Below the pieces are notes generated by a model that had not been told where the DNA came from, ran no database searches, and worked only from the letters and a program-made list of their open reading frames with translations. Shown here in pieces: positions 10,206 to 22,530 of a stretch of DNA of 64,000 nucleotides (the first letter of the stretch is position 1; the number at the start of each line of letters is the position of its first letter). Both the position numbers and the translations under genes were made by a program. Origin of the DNA: Nymphaea colorata (taxonomy: Eukaryota; Streptophyta; Magnoliopsida; Nymphaeales; Nymphaeaceae); the NCBI RefSeq assembly GCF_008831285.2, contig NC_045142.1, forward strand, positions 8,286,713 through 8,350,712, given 5' to 3'.

Positions 10206-11739
10206 GTGCTCACGAGAAGAAAAGAGGAGACGGAAAAAAGAGACATAACTTATGATTTTTCTTAACAGTTACTTCTTAGGGTTTAGTTTCCCATACTGGG
10301 GAACTAGTTGTGTTTATTTCTCTTCATTAAATGTGTATTTGTTAAGAAACATGGACATCATGACCAAGTTTATATGTTAGGATTTAGTTTCCTATATTGG
10401 GAGTCTAGGTGCTTTTGTATGAGGCAAACCCTTTGAAAAGAAAAAAAGTTGCAGCTAATGTCTTTTGTTTGTTAATTTAACTTTCAGTTCAAAGTCCAAA
10501 CCCTTGTTTGACTGCTTTATTAAACTGTGGCCGTTATTTGAAAAATCGCAAAAATGGGTCCCTTTTTAAATCATAGACCAAAACTAAGAAACTGATTATT
10601 AACCATCACATCAACTCTATTGATAGTTCACAAATGTCGTGAAAAATTATTGTCACAATCGAGTGAGCTCAAAAATTTCGGAAGGTTCATGCATATTCAG
10701 AAGTCGTAGATGTGAAGTTGGTCGCAGTAGACCTGTAGCTTGCCATTGACTTGGTTTAGGATTTCAAACCACATTCTTAATGTTGAAAACTGATAGATTT
10801 ACGTTGAACAGTTCTCTCCGAGCCCATGGTCATTGATTCAGTTGGGCTTAAGGATACCTTTGGTCATTAACAGCATCTATTCTGGAACTCCCTCCATAAC
10901 TCGACCAAGCCCTAATAAATTCAATTTTTGAATCACAATCTACTGCCAGAAACAAATAAATCACCCTGCAAAACATTTTGGCAGCAAGAACACCATGAGA
11001 GTGTCCCATGAATCTACCCTAAATTTTGAGGCATATTCACGAGACACTTGTTCCAATGTTCCATGAATCAGTTTCATTCTTGAGGTAAATTCATTGGACA
11101 CATTCATAATGTCCCCGATGCCAAACAACCTCTAAGGGCACAGAACAAAACTTGTCTTTGGGCAGGCAACAAGATTAATTTTTGTTAATACTAAGCCCTG
11201 CTAAATTTAATAGCGCTTCTGGACATGATAACAGACAGAATGACTTGACCAAACTCCTGGGACCTCCTCTTACAAGCTGCATTTGATTAATGCCTGTAAT
11301 CGTACTCCCATAGCTGAACAGAGAGCCGATCATAATCCAAGGTTTTCAACTAAAATTACAGTCAATTGTTCAGTGATAGCAATGAAGTGAATAAAGTTCC
11401 AGTGAGCACATGCTTGGCATATGAAGCGCTCTTCTTCATCATCAGCTATGCTTTAGCCATGACCAACACATTCCCATTTCTTTTTCTTTCAAGCATACCA
11501 CAACTCATGCCACAGGAAATTTAGCCGCCAAAGGTCCAAGAACAACATGAAGGAAGAAATGAATGGAAAAAAGTTTATACAGGTAATCCAAGTGAACAGC
11601 AAGACAAAATAATATAAAGCAGTATGAAGATCCACGGCCTAACATTTTCCACGAGAAATAACTGCAACAGTAGTCATTATTCCTCCAATTCAAGGATCTA
11701 AATGGTATTCAACCAACTGTTTGAACAGTTTTACTTTTC
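10206..11739. other. Intergenic, no gene recognised
   Basis: AT-rich spacer between LINE copy A and the last exon of bL32m; its right end should hold the bL32m 3' UTR. A diverged direct repeat of about 30 bases (TTAGGGTTTAGTTTCCCATA near 10276 and a similar one near 10377) is the only structure seen. Confidence 0.5.
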
Positions 11740-11827
11740 TTATTGTGCAGATTCATCAGTCCTTCCACTTGTCCCTCTATCCCCACTGCAGCAAAAGAAA
11801 TGTGGCAGTTTAACCCGGCCACAACTT
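11740..11827 (-). CDS. bL32m exon 3: zinc ribbon and C-terminus
   Basis: 88 bases after acceptor TTCTGCAG, ending with TAA at 11740-11742. It codes for SCGRVKLPHFFCCSGDRG and a short tail. It supplies three cysteines of the four-cysteine cluster; the phase matches exon 2. Confidence 0.92.
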
Positions 11828-14800
11828 CTGCAGAAGACAATATACAACAGTAAAAAAGAAAACCCTTGGAATATGAACAGTACAACTAAATTTGTAAGCA
11901 GGACTGCAATGACAATATAAAACAGTAGGTTACAAAAGAAATAACTTGAACATCAACCTTACAATTAAACTTGCAAAATCGCGAACACAGAAAAAAAACC
12001 TATTTTAGGGTATTTTGCTTGCTAAAATCCCAGCAATGCCATGTTACATCCTATCCATCAATGGAAATCTTTGGCAACGTTGTACGTATCAGGGGCGGAG
12101 CCAAGTAGGGCCACATGGGCCCTGGCCCCACCTCAAAAATAAAAAATAAAAAAATTAACGTAAAGTTTAGAAAAATTTCACTTGTTTTATATAAAAATTT
12201 TGAAAAATGATATTTCGGCCCCAATCAAAATTTAAAAACTTTAATTCAGCCCCCTCATGAAAAATTTCTGGCTCCGCCCCTGATATGTATCATAACCTGT
12301 CACACAAAAAATGATACAATGTGGGAGGCAGAAAAAAGAAAAGGCAGCCAAGCCTCGTTTTTAATTTTAAGATTAAAAAGCCCCCTCATTCACAGGGTAA
12401 TTTATTGCCACAGTAGTCATGTAAATACTTCCACATTTAGTTGGCAAACCATAACGTGGATCAGCTTACTACTACATCACAGGTAGCAAATTGACTCGGC
12501 AACCCAATTTAGTCAGTTTATAGATTTTCCCAATGCCAACGGTAAAGCTGTTAGACTGTTACTGGCAACCCCTCCTTTGAGGGGTCATTGCCTTAATCTC
12601 TTCCCGTTGTGAACAAGAGGGTGAGATGTGTCATAGTTGGCAAACCCAGTGAGTCGAGTAGGAAACGCCCGAGTCAGCTTGGATCGGCTAGAAGCTAGAT
12701 CACGATCTATGACTTGACCCATATAAAACCAAGTTTTAAAGGAATAAGTCTTAGATACTAGATAGTTCAGATTGCCAAATCATGTCAGAATCGCTTGAGA
12801 ATTATTTAATTTGATGTTCAACTGATATCACAATGCATACCATTTTAGAGAACCAGTTTTACATTTGAAGTTGACTCTCGCACAACTTATAAGCTGCCAA
12901 CCCACCCTTTTCTCAACCCGTTGAAACTTTCTCTGCAAAGGGGCAGAGCTTAACCAAAGGGCAGAGTGGTGCAGGTTATCAGGGCTGGCCGTCCACCAGC
13001 AACGCATTCAGCAAACACTATCAGGTGACTCTCATGCTCTCTCTCTCTTCTCCAAAGACTGTCATACAGGACCAAAGTGTACAACAATCCCCTTTGGGGT
13101 CACCAAGAGACTCTCTCTCTCTCCTCTCTCTAGCTACCGCCTTTTCGTTGTGTGATTCCAATGTTTTCTGTAAATCAAATTAATTTTTATCAAGTGGGCT
13201 TGTTATCTGTAAATCAAATTAATTTTTGTTAGGTGCATTTGTTTGTTAAAGCAAAAGTGGGCGACACATGGGACTTCCTCTAATAGTCACACCATTGCTT
13301 TAGCTGAACTCACAAATATGCAAGGATGTAATTTTTCTACACTTTGAGTTGCCCATATAAAACCATACGCTGTTTCCATATATGTCTCCCAAAAGATCAA
13401 ATAGCTGCCTATCCCATAAATTTCATACTTGAAAGAACTGTTTTCTCATTTTTGGTTTCACGATGTGCCATGGGGCATGGAGTTGATCATATTTTTGAGA
13501 AAGGAAGCAGCTTCACGAGCATAATCAATGTCATAAAAACTTAAACATTTTTATCAAGACTAAATTCAACTTTAATCCCTGATGTACCTTTAAACTGGGA
13601 AGTTGCTTAATCTGCTTTCTCTTGATGGAAATATCTAGTCTGCAATTAGTTGTTGCTCATTAGTTGTTAATTGTTATTTTTGTAGTTGGAAATATCTAGT
13701 ACCTCATAGTTGTTTCTCATTAGTGACATTCAATTGTATTTGACACCTTCTTACTTGGTAAGATGTTGTTCATTACTTGATCTTTTTTTTTGGGTAGTTG
13801 TGTAAGTGAGATTTGTATTCCATGCTCATAAATTATAATTACTGAATTCTGAAAACAATCACCATTAGCGAATCTATTTCACATTTCTTAGTTATTCGAA
13901 AAATAAAAAAGGCTATCAAAGTTATGATTTGAACATAAACAAGCATTTTGTTTCTTAAAATGTAATGTTCTTGAAAATGAAAAAGGTTTTGAAGACAGTG
14001 GAAAAGAAAATTATGTTTCGCTTTCCGACTCATTTTCATGTGATCATAAAGAATGTGATGATGAAGTTGTGTTTTAGGATAACTATGATATCGATAATGC
14101 TAGACATCCTATTCATAATCAAATCTTAGACCCACTCTTACTAGGGATGTCTCCTCTCCAAAATTCCAAATGATGAAATGAGTAACAAAAACACACTTTC
14201 AAAAAGATCTTGAGGAATCCTACCCAACCTAGAAGATTATGTCGTATTAGCTATGACCCATTTACTCCTAGGTATAGATCTCGTCTCATGCCAATTTGTT
14301 CCTCACATGAACCTGCTTCTTCAAACAGGAAACGATGGGAGCCTAGAAAGACATACAGCTCAACTAGACACCAAAGGGTATGCTCAACAATAAAGGACTG
14401 ATTATAATGACACCCTTGCACCAGATGCTCATATAACCTCAATCAAAACAATTATTACTGTTGCCTCCATTAGAAATTGATCTCTTTATCAAATGGATGT
14501 GAAAAGGGTCTTTTAAAATTAGTGCATACAAAGGCTCTTTCATGAATGGCTTTAACTAAAGGAAACGTTTTCTGACTAAGAAAGCCTAGAGTTATAGATT
14601 CAATAATGTCATGGAAGGTTTTAGGTTTAAGACTTATTACACGGATAATGCTCTCCCAATGAAAAATGTTGACAACAGAATTTGTTATTCTAATTTCATA
14701 TATGGAAAAATATGATTACTATGGGCAGTGATAAACTGATAATAAAGGCGTCAAACTCAAACATTTTCTAAATGCAAGTTGGACTATGTCCTAACATATA

Positions 14801-17800
14801 TTTTATTATAAAATTATCCTACCGTCCCATAGGCTACTTTCTCTCTCAAACTAAATTTGTCTCCAGTGTTGCAGATTGATCAGATATTATTGAGGAGAAA
14901 ATTGTGGAGACTCTGAGGAACTTGGCATAAAGATGAACATTGATAATGGGAAAATTTCCACATAACTCAACGCTTTACTGAAAATAAGTTAGGGCACTTT
15001 CATATATCACCATCACAAGCCTAAGATTACATACGCAGTTCATATCACAGGCTCCAACTTTTGTTCATACGAAAGTTGTGCTAAAGATTGTTAGACATAT
15101 TAAAATAATATTTCAAAAGGATTATTTTGTCTTTGTATTCATCTTTAGATCTCCTAGTTATACTAATGCAGATTGGGGAGAAAATTTTAATGTACATGTT
15201 TTAGAATAAGATTTTCCACACAAAGGCACAAGTTCGAGTTATGCCATCAATAATAGCACAAATAACATATAAAGAGGTAGCTTGAAGATATAAGAGTGCA
15301 TCTCAGTTGTCCAGCAAAGTTGTGCTGTAGCAACAAAATTATCATCTATATTGTGAGCAATCCCACCTTCTCTGTGTGTACCTATATACGTGCATACACA
15401 TGCACAATTGTGTGTGAGAATTTTATGTATTTCTATAATTTTATTTTGTTTACTATTTTGACTGTTAATGAAATAACAGAACCATGGATTAAGTCCAGCC
15501 ATTGGCTATCTCAACGGCTAGATTTCTAGCAGTTGGGCCAGCCAATGGCTAACCCATTGCTCTCTTTCTCTTGTAATGCCTCTGCCCTCTCTCATATATA
15601 TAGGGGCTACATCCCAACTTGTACTGTAACAGCTCTAAATTTGTAATGCTCACTGTGACTGCTTTATCATATATAATTCATGTCTTTCATTCATTTATAT
15701 TTGTGTCCTTTGTTCATACTTTGTGAATGCCTTGAGTATTTAATTTTAAAGTCTTCTCAGGATCAACTGGTCACTTATTCTTTCAGAGTTTATTCTAATT
15801 TACACAGCTTCATTGTGAAAATATCTGAATTTGATAATACAAATATAACTGGCCAACTTTGTGGATTAGTATTCATCTCATAGAACCATGAATCTAGGCT
15901 GTTAGTCTATGGAGTCCTCTGAGCTCAGGATCAATTAAAATTCTGGACTTTCGTATAACGGTAAAGACTAGTCTAAAAAGAAAGAAAGAGGAAACACATG
16001 CACAAGATTAGGGATACTGATGGACTCACAAACTTGTCAGCATATCCATCATAAAACTGGAGGATGAACTTTTATGAAATTATATACTAAGGGTACACCT
16101 ACATATACAAATTTACACACCACAGGAGAACATAAATACACACTCTTCAACATATGTGGTACTGATACCCTAGCTAAATTTATGATCTACATCCCCACTT
16201 CATTACAGAAAGAAATAAATTTCCTTTCCAATGGGTTGGCACTTTTAATTAAAGGCCTAAAACTCGTGCAATTAAAACACAATATGTAGGAAGTATACAT
16301 ACTGCATAAGTATCTACCACGTTGTCATGAAAAAGAACAAGATAAGGATGGGGGCTGCCAACAATACTTAATACATTAGATGTATAGGTCTACTAGTCTA
16401 GAGAATGTTTTTTTAATTTGAACATGTAAAGAGATAGAGGACATTATTAATAGGAAATATCACCAAAAGCCAAGCAAAACGGATTATACATGGAGGAAAA
16501 TGTCATTGAAATTAAGAGGGCAGAGGTACTATGAAGGAATAGGAAAAATTCATGTGTAACAAGGATACTGAATGAACCAAAGTAAATTATCCATGCAGAG
16601 CCCTAAGGGAGTGTTTGACAGGTGGGGACATTCTTCACTTGAGAAGGAGGAGGAGACTATTCCATCATATGGGGGCGAAGAGATTAATGGTCACTTCCCA
16701 ATTTCAACTTAAGGAGGACATGGATAAAATGGTTGTATCCGTGAATGTGTGACTTTTATATGGCAAAGTCATCTGCGATAAAATGCACCACAAATGAGTT
16801 TCACACCTCATCAAACATGCCCTAAATCCAACATACTAGTGATCTTCCTTCATCTGTCTCACAGTGGAGGTTCATTCTGAATCCCTCAAGAAGCTTTTTA
16901 TCTTATTTTCATTCAAGAAAACCAACATTAAAAGAAAGAAAGCTTCAAAGGTAGAGGATGAAATTATGCACCAAACACTTACTTGCATCTGACTATTACA
17001 GGTACAGGCTTCAAAGCCTTTGGACCATTTCTTAGTCCCCTCTTATAAGGTGAAACCTACAAATTTCACAACAAAAAAGAGAATCAGGAACTGAATGTTT
17101 CAATATTTCAGGAGCAAATGTAACTTTAACAACACAGGTGTCAGTTATTTGCAGCAAAAGATGATAATTCATTCATATGCAACAGTTAAAAAAACTACTA
17201 AAGTCATCATTCTTAAAAGAAAAATGGTATACTGGGAAGGCTCTTTAAGATTCAAAACCTGATCTAAACCCTTTGGTGCTCTTATTAACCAAGATAAAGG
17301 TAAAAAACTTCTATACGTATTACCTTCCTAACTAAACAATTCATGAACTTAGGCTCTTAGTTTTAGACCCCAGTACCCCATTATTTTGTCCACATATAAA
17401 GAAAAGAACTTCCTGCTAATAAATTGACTTAAGTTCATATTGTTTTGTCACAATCTAGTCGATCATGTGTCTGAAGGATGTAAAGATCAACTTTAGATGC
17501 ATAATGGTAAATAAAGTGAGGGAACTGGCCCTGTGTGGATAGTTAAAAAATAGCTTCAGTCTTTCAGCCACAGGTATATGAACAATATGCTTTTATTCGA
17601 TAAAGGAATCAGGCCAGTTAACGTGTTTAAAGGACAAATAAAATTTTCCATTCTTCTTTTTAAAGGTAGGGAATAGACCATGAGGAAGAAAGAAGGGGAT
17701 GCAGGGGGTGTGGGGGAAGAGAGAGAGAGACAGAGAGAGACTTAAGTCTCAATATGACATATCCTGACCCACCTAATGGTCAGCTTCAGTTGCATCTTAA

Positions 17801-18243
17801 AAAGACTAACAACCAAAGGTCCAAAACACCTGAAAGTATGAGATGCATGTACATAAGCCTTTTCAGATTTCTTAAGATTTTCAATACAGGACTATTCTCA
17901 AGTTCATTTATATATGGAGAACTACACCCCCTTAAAAACAGTCCCCAATATTGGAAACCAAATTGACTGTTGGGCTTGGCACTTGTACCAGCAAAAATAC
18001 CCAACCCAAAATTGACCTGAGCAATCAGTAAGGTAGATCCCAACTCCCTTTGCAGCCAGCATGTACCCTAAAAAAGCTAGGTGTGGCAATTGGCTGCACT
18101 GGACTCAAGGTTATAAGCCTCTCAAGATTTCACAAAGTTTTCTAATACAAGACTATTACACTGTGGTTGCTGTCTCTTCTTTGATCTTTTGAATTTCAAA
18201 TCTTGTCCTTTGCTTTATAAATGCTTTGAATTACATTCATTTC

Positions 18244-18278
<35 letters not shown>

Positions 18279-20607
18279 CCTTCCCCTTTTAACTCTTTCT
18301 CTTTTTTTTTTCAATTGGATTGAAGCCATGATATGCATTGTTTCCTCAGAATGAGTGTGTGTATTTAATACGGGTACTAGATTTTTGAATTATAGACCTT
18401 GAACTTCGTCTCCTGATCATGCAGTGTAGCTCCCTCGCTCCTTACAAAGGCTACTAGCCTTCGCATGTCTTCAACTGAAGGGACTCACAGCAAAAAATCA
18501 CAAGTAGATACCCTTTAAGTAAAAAAAAAAAACACTCAGGCTGAATAAAAGTTATGGAAGCAAGCAAGCAAGACATAAAATCTTTACAGATACACACTGC
18601 CCTTTCATTTGCTAAGTACCTCTATCATCTCCTTCTTGCCACATGGCTGAGCCATAATGTTGCACAAGTAACAGTTTGTAACTAAAATCTCGTCCAACTA
18701 CCCTGAATTTAAAGATCTCTACTCAACCACTAACTGCTTAGTAGATGATAGAGGTTGTAAGTTGTAACTACCTCTATCATCTCCTTCTTCCCACATGGCT
18801 GAGCCACAACATTGCACAAGTAACAGCTCATAACTTAAATCTCGTCAAACTACCCTGAGTTTTGGTGCCTTGTTGCTTAGCCAACATATACCTTCTTTGA
18901 ATTTCCAGTTTGCTTGGTAATGGTAGCCATCTGCCATCTCACATCCATGACTTGGTAACTGCTTAGCGATGCTCATAACTAGTTGGCCAAGGACGCCATG
19001 CCTTGGACCCTTGCTCATCCTTGGCTCATTGACCACCTAGTAGTTGGGCCATGTGGTTTAGCTGAGATGCATAAACGTTCTGTCTACATTCAGTTTGCCG
19101 CATCCAACTTGAGCTGATCCTGTACAATTTCACTCTCAAGTGCACTTTGGCTAAAGTACTCATCTATTTTCCTCGGGTTGCCTGAAGACACCCTGTTTTG
19201 CCTCACAGGGTTAACCATTTCCAAGGCCAACAATACCCCACTAACCAATTAGGCAAACAAACGTTTTGAGGTATGAATTTCAGATAGAAAGCGGACTGCA
19301 GTCAAAGGTAGCCAATGCTTTATGATGATTATATGTATTGAGATCATTAGGTAACTTCTAAGTTCTAAAGTTGAGTAGCACATATTTTAAACAATCATGG
19401 TCGAGTAGAGTAACTTCAGCTTTTGAATGAAGAAAATAATAGGTAATCAAAGTTCAGCAAGGGATGATTACTTTGGTTAGACAAGAATATTTTCGACAAG
19501 CAAGGTTACACCTTGTAAAGCTAAGCACCGGATGTCTTGATTCTCAGGGCCAAAACACGACAAGGACAAATTACATGGTAATTCCTTCCCTTTACTTTTT
19601 CTTTTGGTTGAGGTAGGGAGTGAATTAGGGGAGGGAGCTGAAGCAGAGAGAAAGCTCACGACATTTTGCCAAGAAGCACCTAGGATATCGAAGTCAAGAC
19701 ATGCTTTAAACTTGACGCTCTTGTAGGCTGAGCTCTTGTCGCTAACGGATCAAACAAGGCAATTTGAAGTAGTTTATTTTCAACTTCCACCCACGGTGTA
19801 CCTGATTTACTTTTCACATGTTCATCTATAGGCATGCGTTTTCCCTTGATTTTTGTTTTCCAATAAATAAGTTTTGGATCACAGATTCACTGGTGCCTTA
19901 AAAATAGTATGAGAAATCAGCACCATCCGAACTCGATATATTACGAATAATGAAAACTATCGCTAGAAATCCATATACCGTCTTTCTCTCCCATTTACTG
20001 CTGCTTGTGTCGTTAGTACTTAAATTGAAAACAACAAGCTCATTCTAGTTCCTAATTTCACTGCCTTTGGTGGAAGGAAAAAAGCAGGAGCCATCATGAG
20101 TTTTAGAAGGCACAGAATTCTTTGGCCACTTTTAAGCATTCGATGCACGTACTATCCAAATACTCTGTCCAAATGTGAAGGAAATCCAACAAATGATTCA
20201 CCAAGGAAGAAAAGTATACAAAATGAGAATGCTACCTCAGTACAAGATCAAAGGTCCAAATACATGGGGGTTTGAGGATGGGAAAAGAACGGCCGGAAAA
20301 AGCAAACGGATGGATGGTGGTGGAAGGCGCTTACCTTCTTCTTGGGGACAGCCATGAGCTGCATCGACCAACCAGAGGGGGAGGAAGAAGAATAGGGGAA
20401 CCAGTCCTCTATGCTTCGCCGGGCCTCTGCTTCGCCGTCGACTGTCATCGGAGCATTAGTAGGATAACCATCGAAGCCTCGGAAAGGCTGGTGATCCATC
20501 GCTGTTGATGCGACGACGGCCCTAGGAAGGGCCAGAGGTGGCCGCATCCTCTCTGCTACTTTGGTCTCCAACCTCACCATCGCTCTGCCTATTGCAGAGA
20601 AACCCAT
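11740..20607 (-). CDS. Mitochondrial large-subunit ribosomal protein bL32 (three exons)
   Basis: The joined exons (20607-20335, 17056-16983, 11827-11740) give 144 residues with phase-compatible junctions and GT-AG introns of 3,278 and 5,155 bp. Residues 1-84 are a poorly conserved leader, rich in Arg early on and probably a mitochondrial presequence. The bL32 core begins at MAVPKKK (residue 85), continues VSPYKRGLRNGPKALKPV, and carries a four-cysteine zinc site, RCKSCG and FCCSG, ending SGRTDESAQ. Plastid bL32 is normally plastid-encoded and short, whereas nuclear genes with a leader ending in LMAVPKKKV are the mitochondrial form. I assign the compartment by that similarity. The introns hold a MITE and a copia remnant. 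Confidence 0.92.
12090..12282 (+). mobile_element. hAT-type MITE, 193 bp (copy 1)
   Basis: The terminal inverted repeats CAGGGGCGGAGCCA are perfect over 14 bp. The flanks GTACGTAT (12082-12089) and ATATGTAT (12283-12290) are an 8-bp target duplication differing only by two transitions. Terminal CAGGG and 8-bp duplications fit the hAT superfamily. It lies in intron 2 of bL32m and has no coding capacity. Related copies are at 35220, 53148, 53536 and about 54515. Confidence 0.88.
12635..12905 (+). repeat. MITE-like dispersed repeat with GTTGGCAAAC end
   Basis: It starts CATAGTTGGCAAACCCAGTG and ends AAGCTGCCAACCC, an imperfect inverted pair. A sequence with the same end (AGTTTGCCAACTATGATC) closes a similar stretch at 56165-56435. 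Borders and target duplication were not resolved. Confidence 0.4.
13168..13770 (+). repeat. Short local duplications in bL32m intron 2
   Basis: TCTGTAAATCAAATTAATTT occurs twice within about 45 bases near 13170-13230. GGAAATATCTAGT with a nearby TAGTTGTT.CTCATTAGT occurs twice near 13630-13730. Apart from these the stretch holds no recognisable feature. Confidence 0.5.
14350..15200 (+). pseudogene. Ty1/copia reverse transcriptase/RNase H remnant in bL32m intron 2
   Basis: Plus-strand scraps resemble copia pol in order: TKGYAQQ, then DYNDTLAPDAHITSIKTIIT, then SLYQMDVKRVF (RT block with the first catalytic Asp), and much later VRHIK and YTNADWGE (RNase H block). Stops and frameshifts are frequent and no LTR was recognised. 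It inserted opposite to the transcription of bL32m. Confidence 0.7.
16983..17056 (-). CDS. bL32m exon 2: basic core
   Basis: 74 bases between acceptor TTTGTAG and donor GTAAGT. It codes for VSPYKRGLRNGPKALKPV, then PVIVRC and two bases of the next Lys codon. This is the rRNA-binding basic part and the first zinc-ligand cysteine. It is too short to appear as an open frame on its own. Confidence 0.92.
18247..18276 (+). repeat. (CT)n microsatellite
   Basis: About 15 CT units in intron 1 of bL32m, followed by a pyrimidine-rich run. Confidence 0.95.
18617..18858 (+). repeat. Tandem duplication, 152-bp period
   Basis: TACCTCTATCATCTCCTTCT begins at 18617 and again at 18769. The second copy keeps about 90 bases (to ACTACCCTGA) with scattered changes. 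The first unit also ends with an inverted partner of its start, GATGATAGAGGTT, so the unit can fold back on itself. It lies in intron 1 of bL32m. Confidence 0.85.
20335..20607 (-). CDS. bL32m exon 1: leader and MAVPKKK
   Basis: 91 codons from the ATG at 20605-20607 to AAGAAGAAG, followed by the donor GTAAGC at 20334. It codes for the targeting leader and the first seven residues of the ribosomal core. The open frame continues into the intron but loses similarity exactly at the donor. Confidence 0.92.
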
Positions 20608-21193
20608 GTTTCCTTACCCCCTTCGTTCACTGCCGCTGTTCCAGACAACGCCGCACAGGAAATAACTAGGCTGTCTGGCCTGGCAGGGGAAAAGACTTGC
20701 ATAGCGTATCGTCCAATACTGTTTTCTTTCAATCATATTTATGCAATAAGTTGTTCAAAAAATTGAGCGAGAAATTTCGTTTCCAAGGTTAGAGCTTACC
20801 TGATTCCTATTACAAAGGTAAATATTTTTTTAAGGTATTCCATTAAGTTTTAGATTTTATAAAAGTTATCCCATTGCCTATGTACAAAAACTTTTCGTAA
20901 AAGGGACGAGGCATTCTTCAAGTTTAAACACTTATGCAAAGACTTTTATATTAGTACATAGGATGATCCATTCCCTTTCATATTAAATTTCAAATCCTTC
21001 TTAGATGAATAAGAAAAACTATGTCTCATCTGAAGTGGGCAGCTTTCAATCTTAAATCTGCCGCTCTATTTAAGTGATATTAATTTTAAACGGAGGATTG
21101 CTTAAATATTCATTTGAATGATAGATTTGTCAAGGAAAAAGTAATGCTTAAATTTGTAATTTAAATTAAAAAAAAAAGCTATGGGAATTGTTT
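20608..21193 (-). promoter_or_regulatory. bL32m upstream region
   Basis: 586 bases separate the bL32m start codon from the target site of the hAT element. The proximal 100 bases are relatively GC-rich, as expected for a 5' UTR. I saw no clear TATA box close to the start and assign no specific element. Confidence 0.4.
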
Positions 21194-21201
21194 AATAAAA
21201 T

Positions 21202-21774
21202 TAAGCCTGGGCAACCGGCCGGGCCACCGCCGGGTACCCAGTACCCGACCCGTTACGGGCCTGGGCCCGGGCCTTGAAATAATGATTTTCGGGCTGAGGT
21301 TAACGGGCTCAGCCCGGCCCGGTAATTAACGGGTCGGGCTCGGGCCTGCCGTTGTGATCGTCGACGGCCCGAGAAGCCCGACATCATTATTTTTTTTTTT
21401 CAAAAAATTGAATGTTGAGGTAGACGAGCAACGCGCATTGCCCGAGGTCTGCCAGAACATGACCATTCCCCTATATCTCTTCACCCCTGTCATCTGAAAA
21501 CCGCTACAACTTAAGCCTCCGTTTCTATGGGTCGCCGGTGCCAAACTCACTTGTCTCCCTCCCCATGTTCTTCAACTCCTTTAACCCGAAAAAGCTCGGC
21601 CCGGCCCGGCCAGTTAATAATCGGGTCGGGCCGGGCCGGGCCTCGGGCATAAGTTGAAGCTCGAGGCCCGATATTAGGTGGGCCCGGCCCGGCTCGTTTC
21701 TAAACGGGCCGGGCCTCGAGCTGGACCGTTTATAATGTCGGGCCTCGCTCGGCCCGACCCGATGCCCAGCCTTA
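21202..21774. mobile_element. Non-autonomous hAT element, 573 bp, very GC-rich ends
   Basis: An exact 8-bp target duplication AATAAAAT flanks it (21194-21201 and 21775-21782). The ends TAAGCCTGGGCA and TAAGGCTGGGCA form the inverted repeats. Both arms are dense in CCCGGCC/GGGCCGGGC words and inverted relative to each other; the middle (about 21385-21590) is ordinary sequence. No transposase is encoded. The 8-bp duplication and size fit hAT. It lies about 0.6 kb upstream of the bL32m start codon. Confidence 0.92.
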
Positions 21775-21984
21775 AATAAAATGGACCATTTATAGAAATT
21801 TTCTTCCACTAAGCCAATTCCGAAAGTCAAGTGCCTGCCTTAATCTGTTTTTATTATTTTGATCATCAACGCCTAGTTTGGGGAGTGTAATGAACCAAAG
21901 CTAGGGTTTGAAGATGGAAGTCAGTTCGGGCAAGCTTTAGAGTGAATAGTGATGATATGAGTACAATTTAGCTGAGACACATGC

Positions 21985-22260
21985 TTGAGAACGTCTGTTG
22001 AAAATTTGCATGACCATGATGAAGAGGTATGGGGAAAGGAGGTCCTTCTATCTTGGGCCTCTCCTTCCTACAAACTCCTCTCCCAAACTACTAATGGGTC
22101 TCCCAACTTGGCGCCCCTTAGCTACAACATGGAGAATGGTCGTATTTTTGTCTCCCTTGGCAAGCCATTGATCCTTTACGCAGCCTCCACATGACTTCCT
22201 CCATGAAAAAGACATGATTAAGTTGCATTCTGACTGATTTCTCTTCTTCTTGAGCATCCC
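21985..22260 (-). pseudogene. LINE copy B: RT N-terminal region
   Basis: Minus-strand pieces read MEEVMWRLR, then (after one frameshift) KDQWLAKGDKNTTILHVVA, and GRQVGRPISSL. This is the conserved block W..RS..QWLKEGDRNTKFFH found just ahead of reverse transcriptase in plant L1 ORF2. It continues the linker found on the other side of the Harbinger insertion. Confidence 0.82.
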
Positions 22261-22530
22261 TTACGTTCTGTTTGGTTGGAGGGAAAGGGAATTTGGTTGG
22301 AGGGAAAGGGAAGGAAATCGAGGGAAATGAAAGGGAAGGGAAGGGAAAGGAATAGAAATGAAAAAGTTGATTAAAAAGCTTATTTGAATAGAAAAGAAAG
22401 GAAATTAAATGAATGACTAAAAAATCATGTTTGTTTGGGCTACATAAAGAAAAGAGAATGATAAAATTTATAATATTTTACAATAATACCCCTAATAGTC
22501 AAAATGTTTAAAAAGAATGAGAGGTTTCAG

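Noticed and set aside
20248-20334. C-terminal extension of the bL32m exon 1 frame
   Set aside because: The frame runs past a GTAAGC donor and loses similarity; exon 2, with the expected continuation, lies at 16983-17056.
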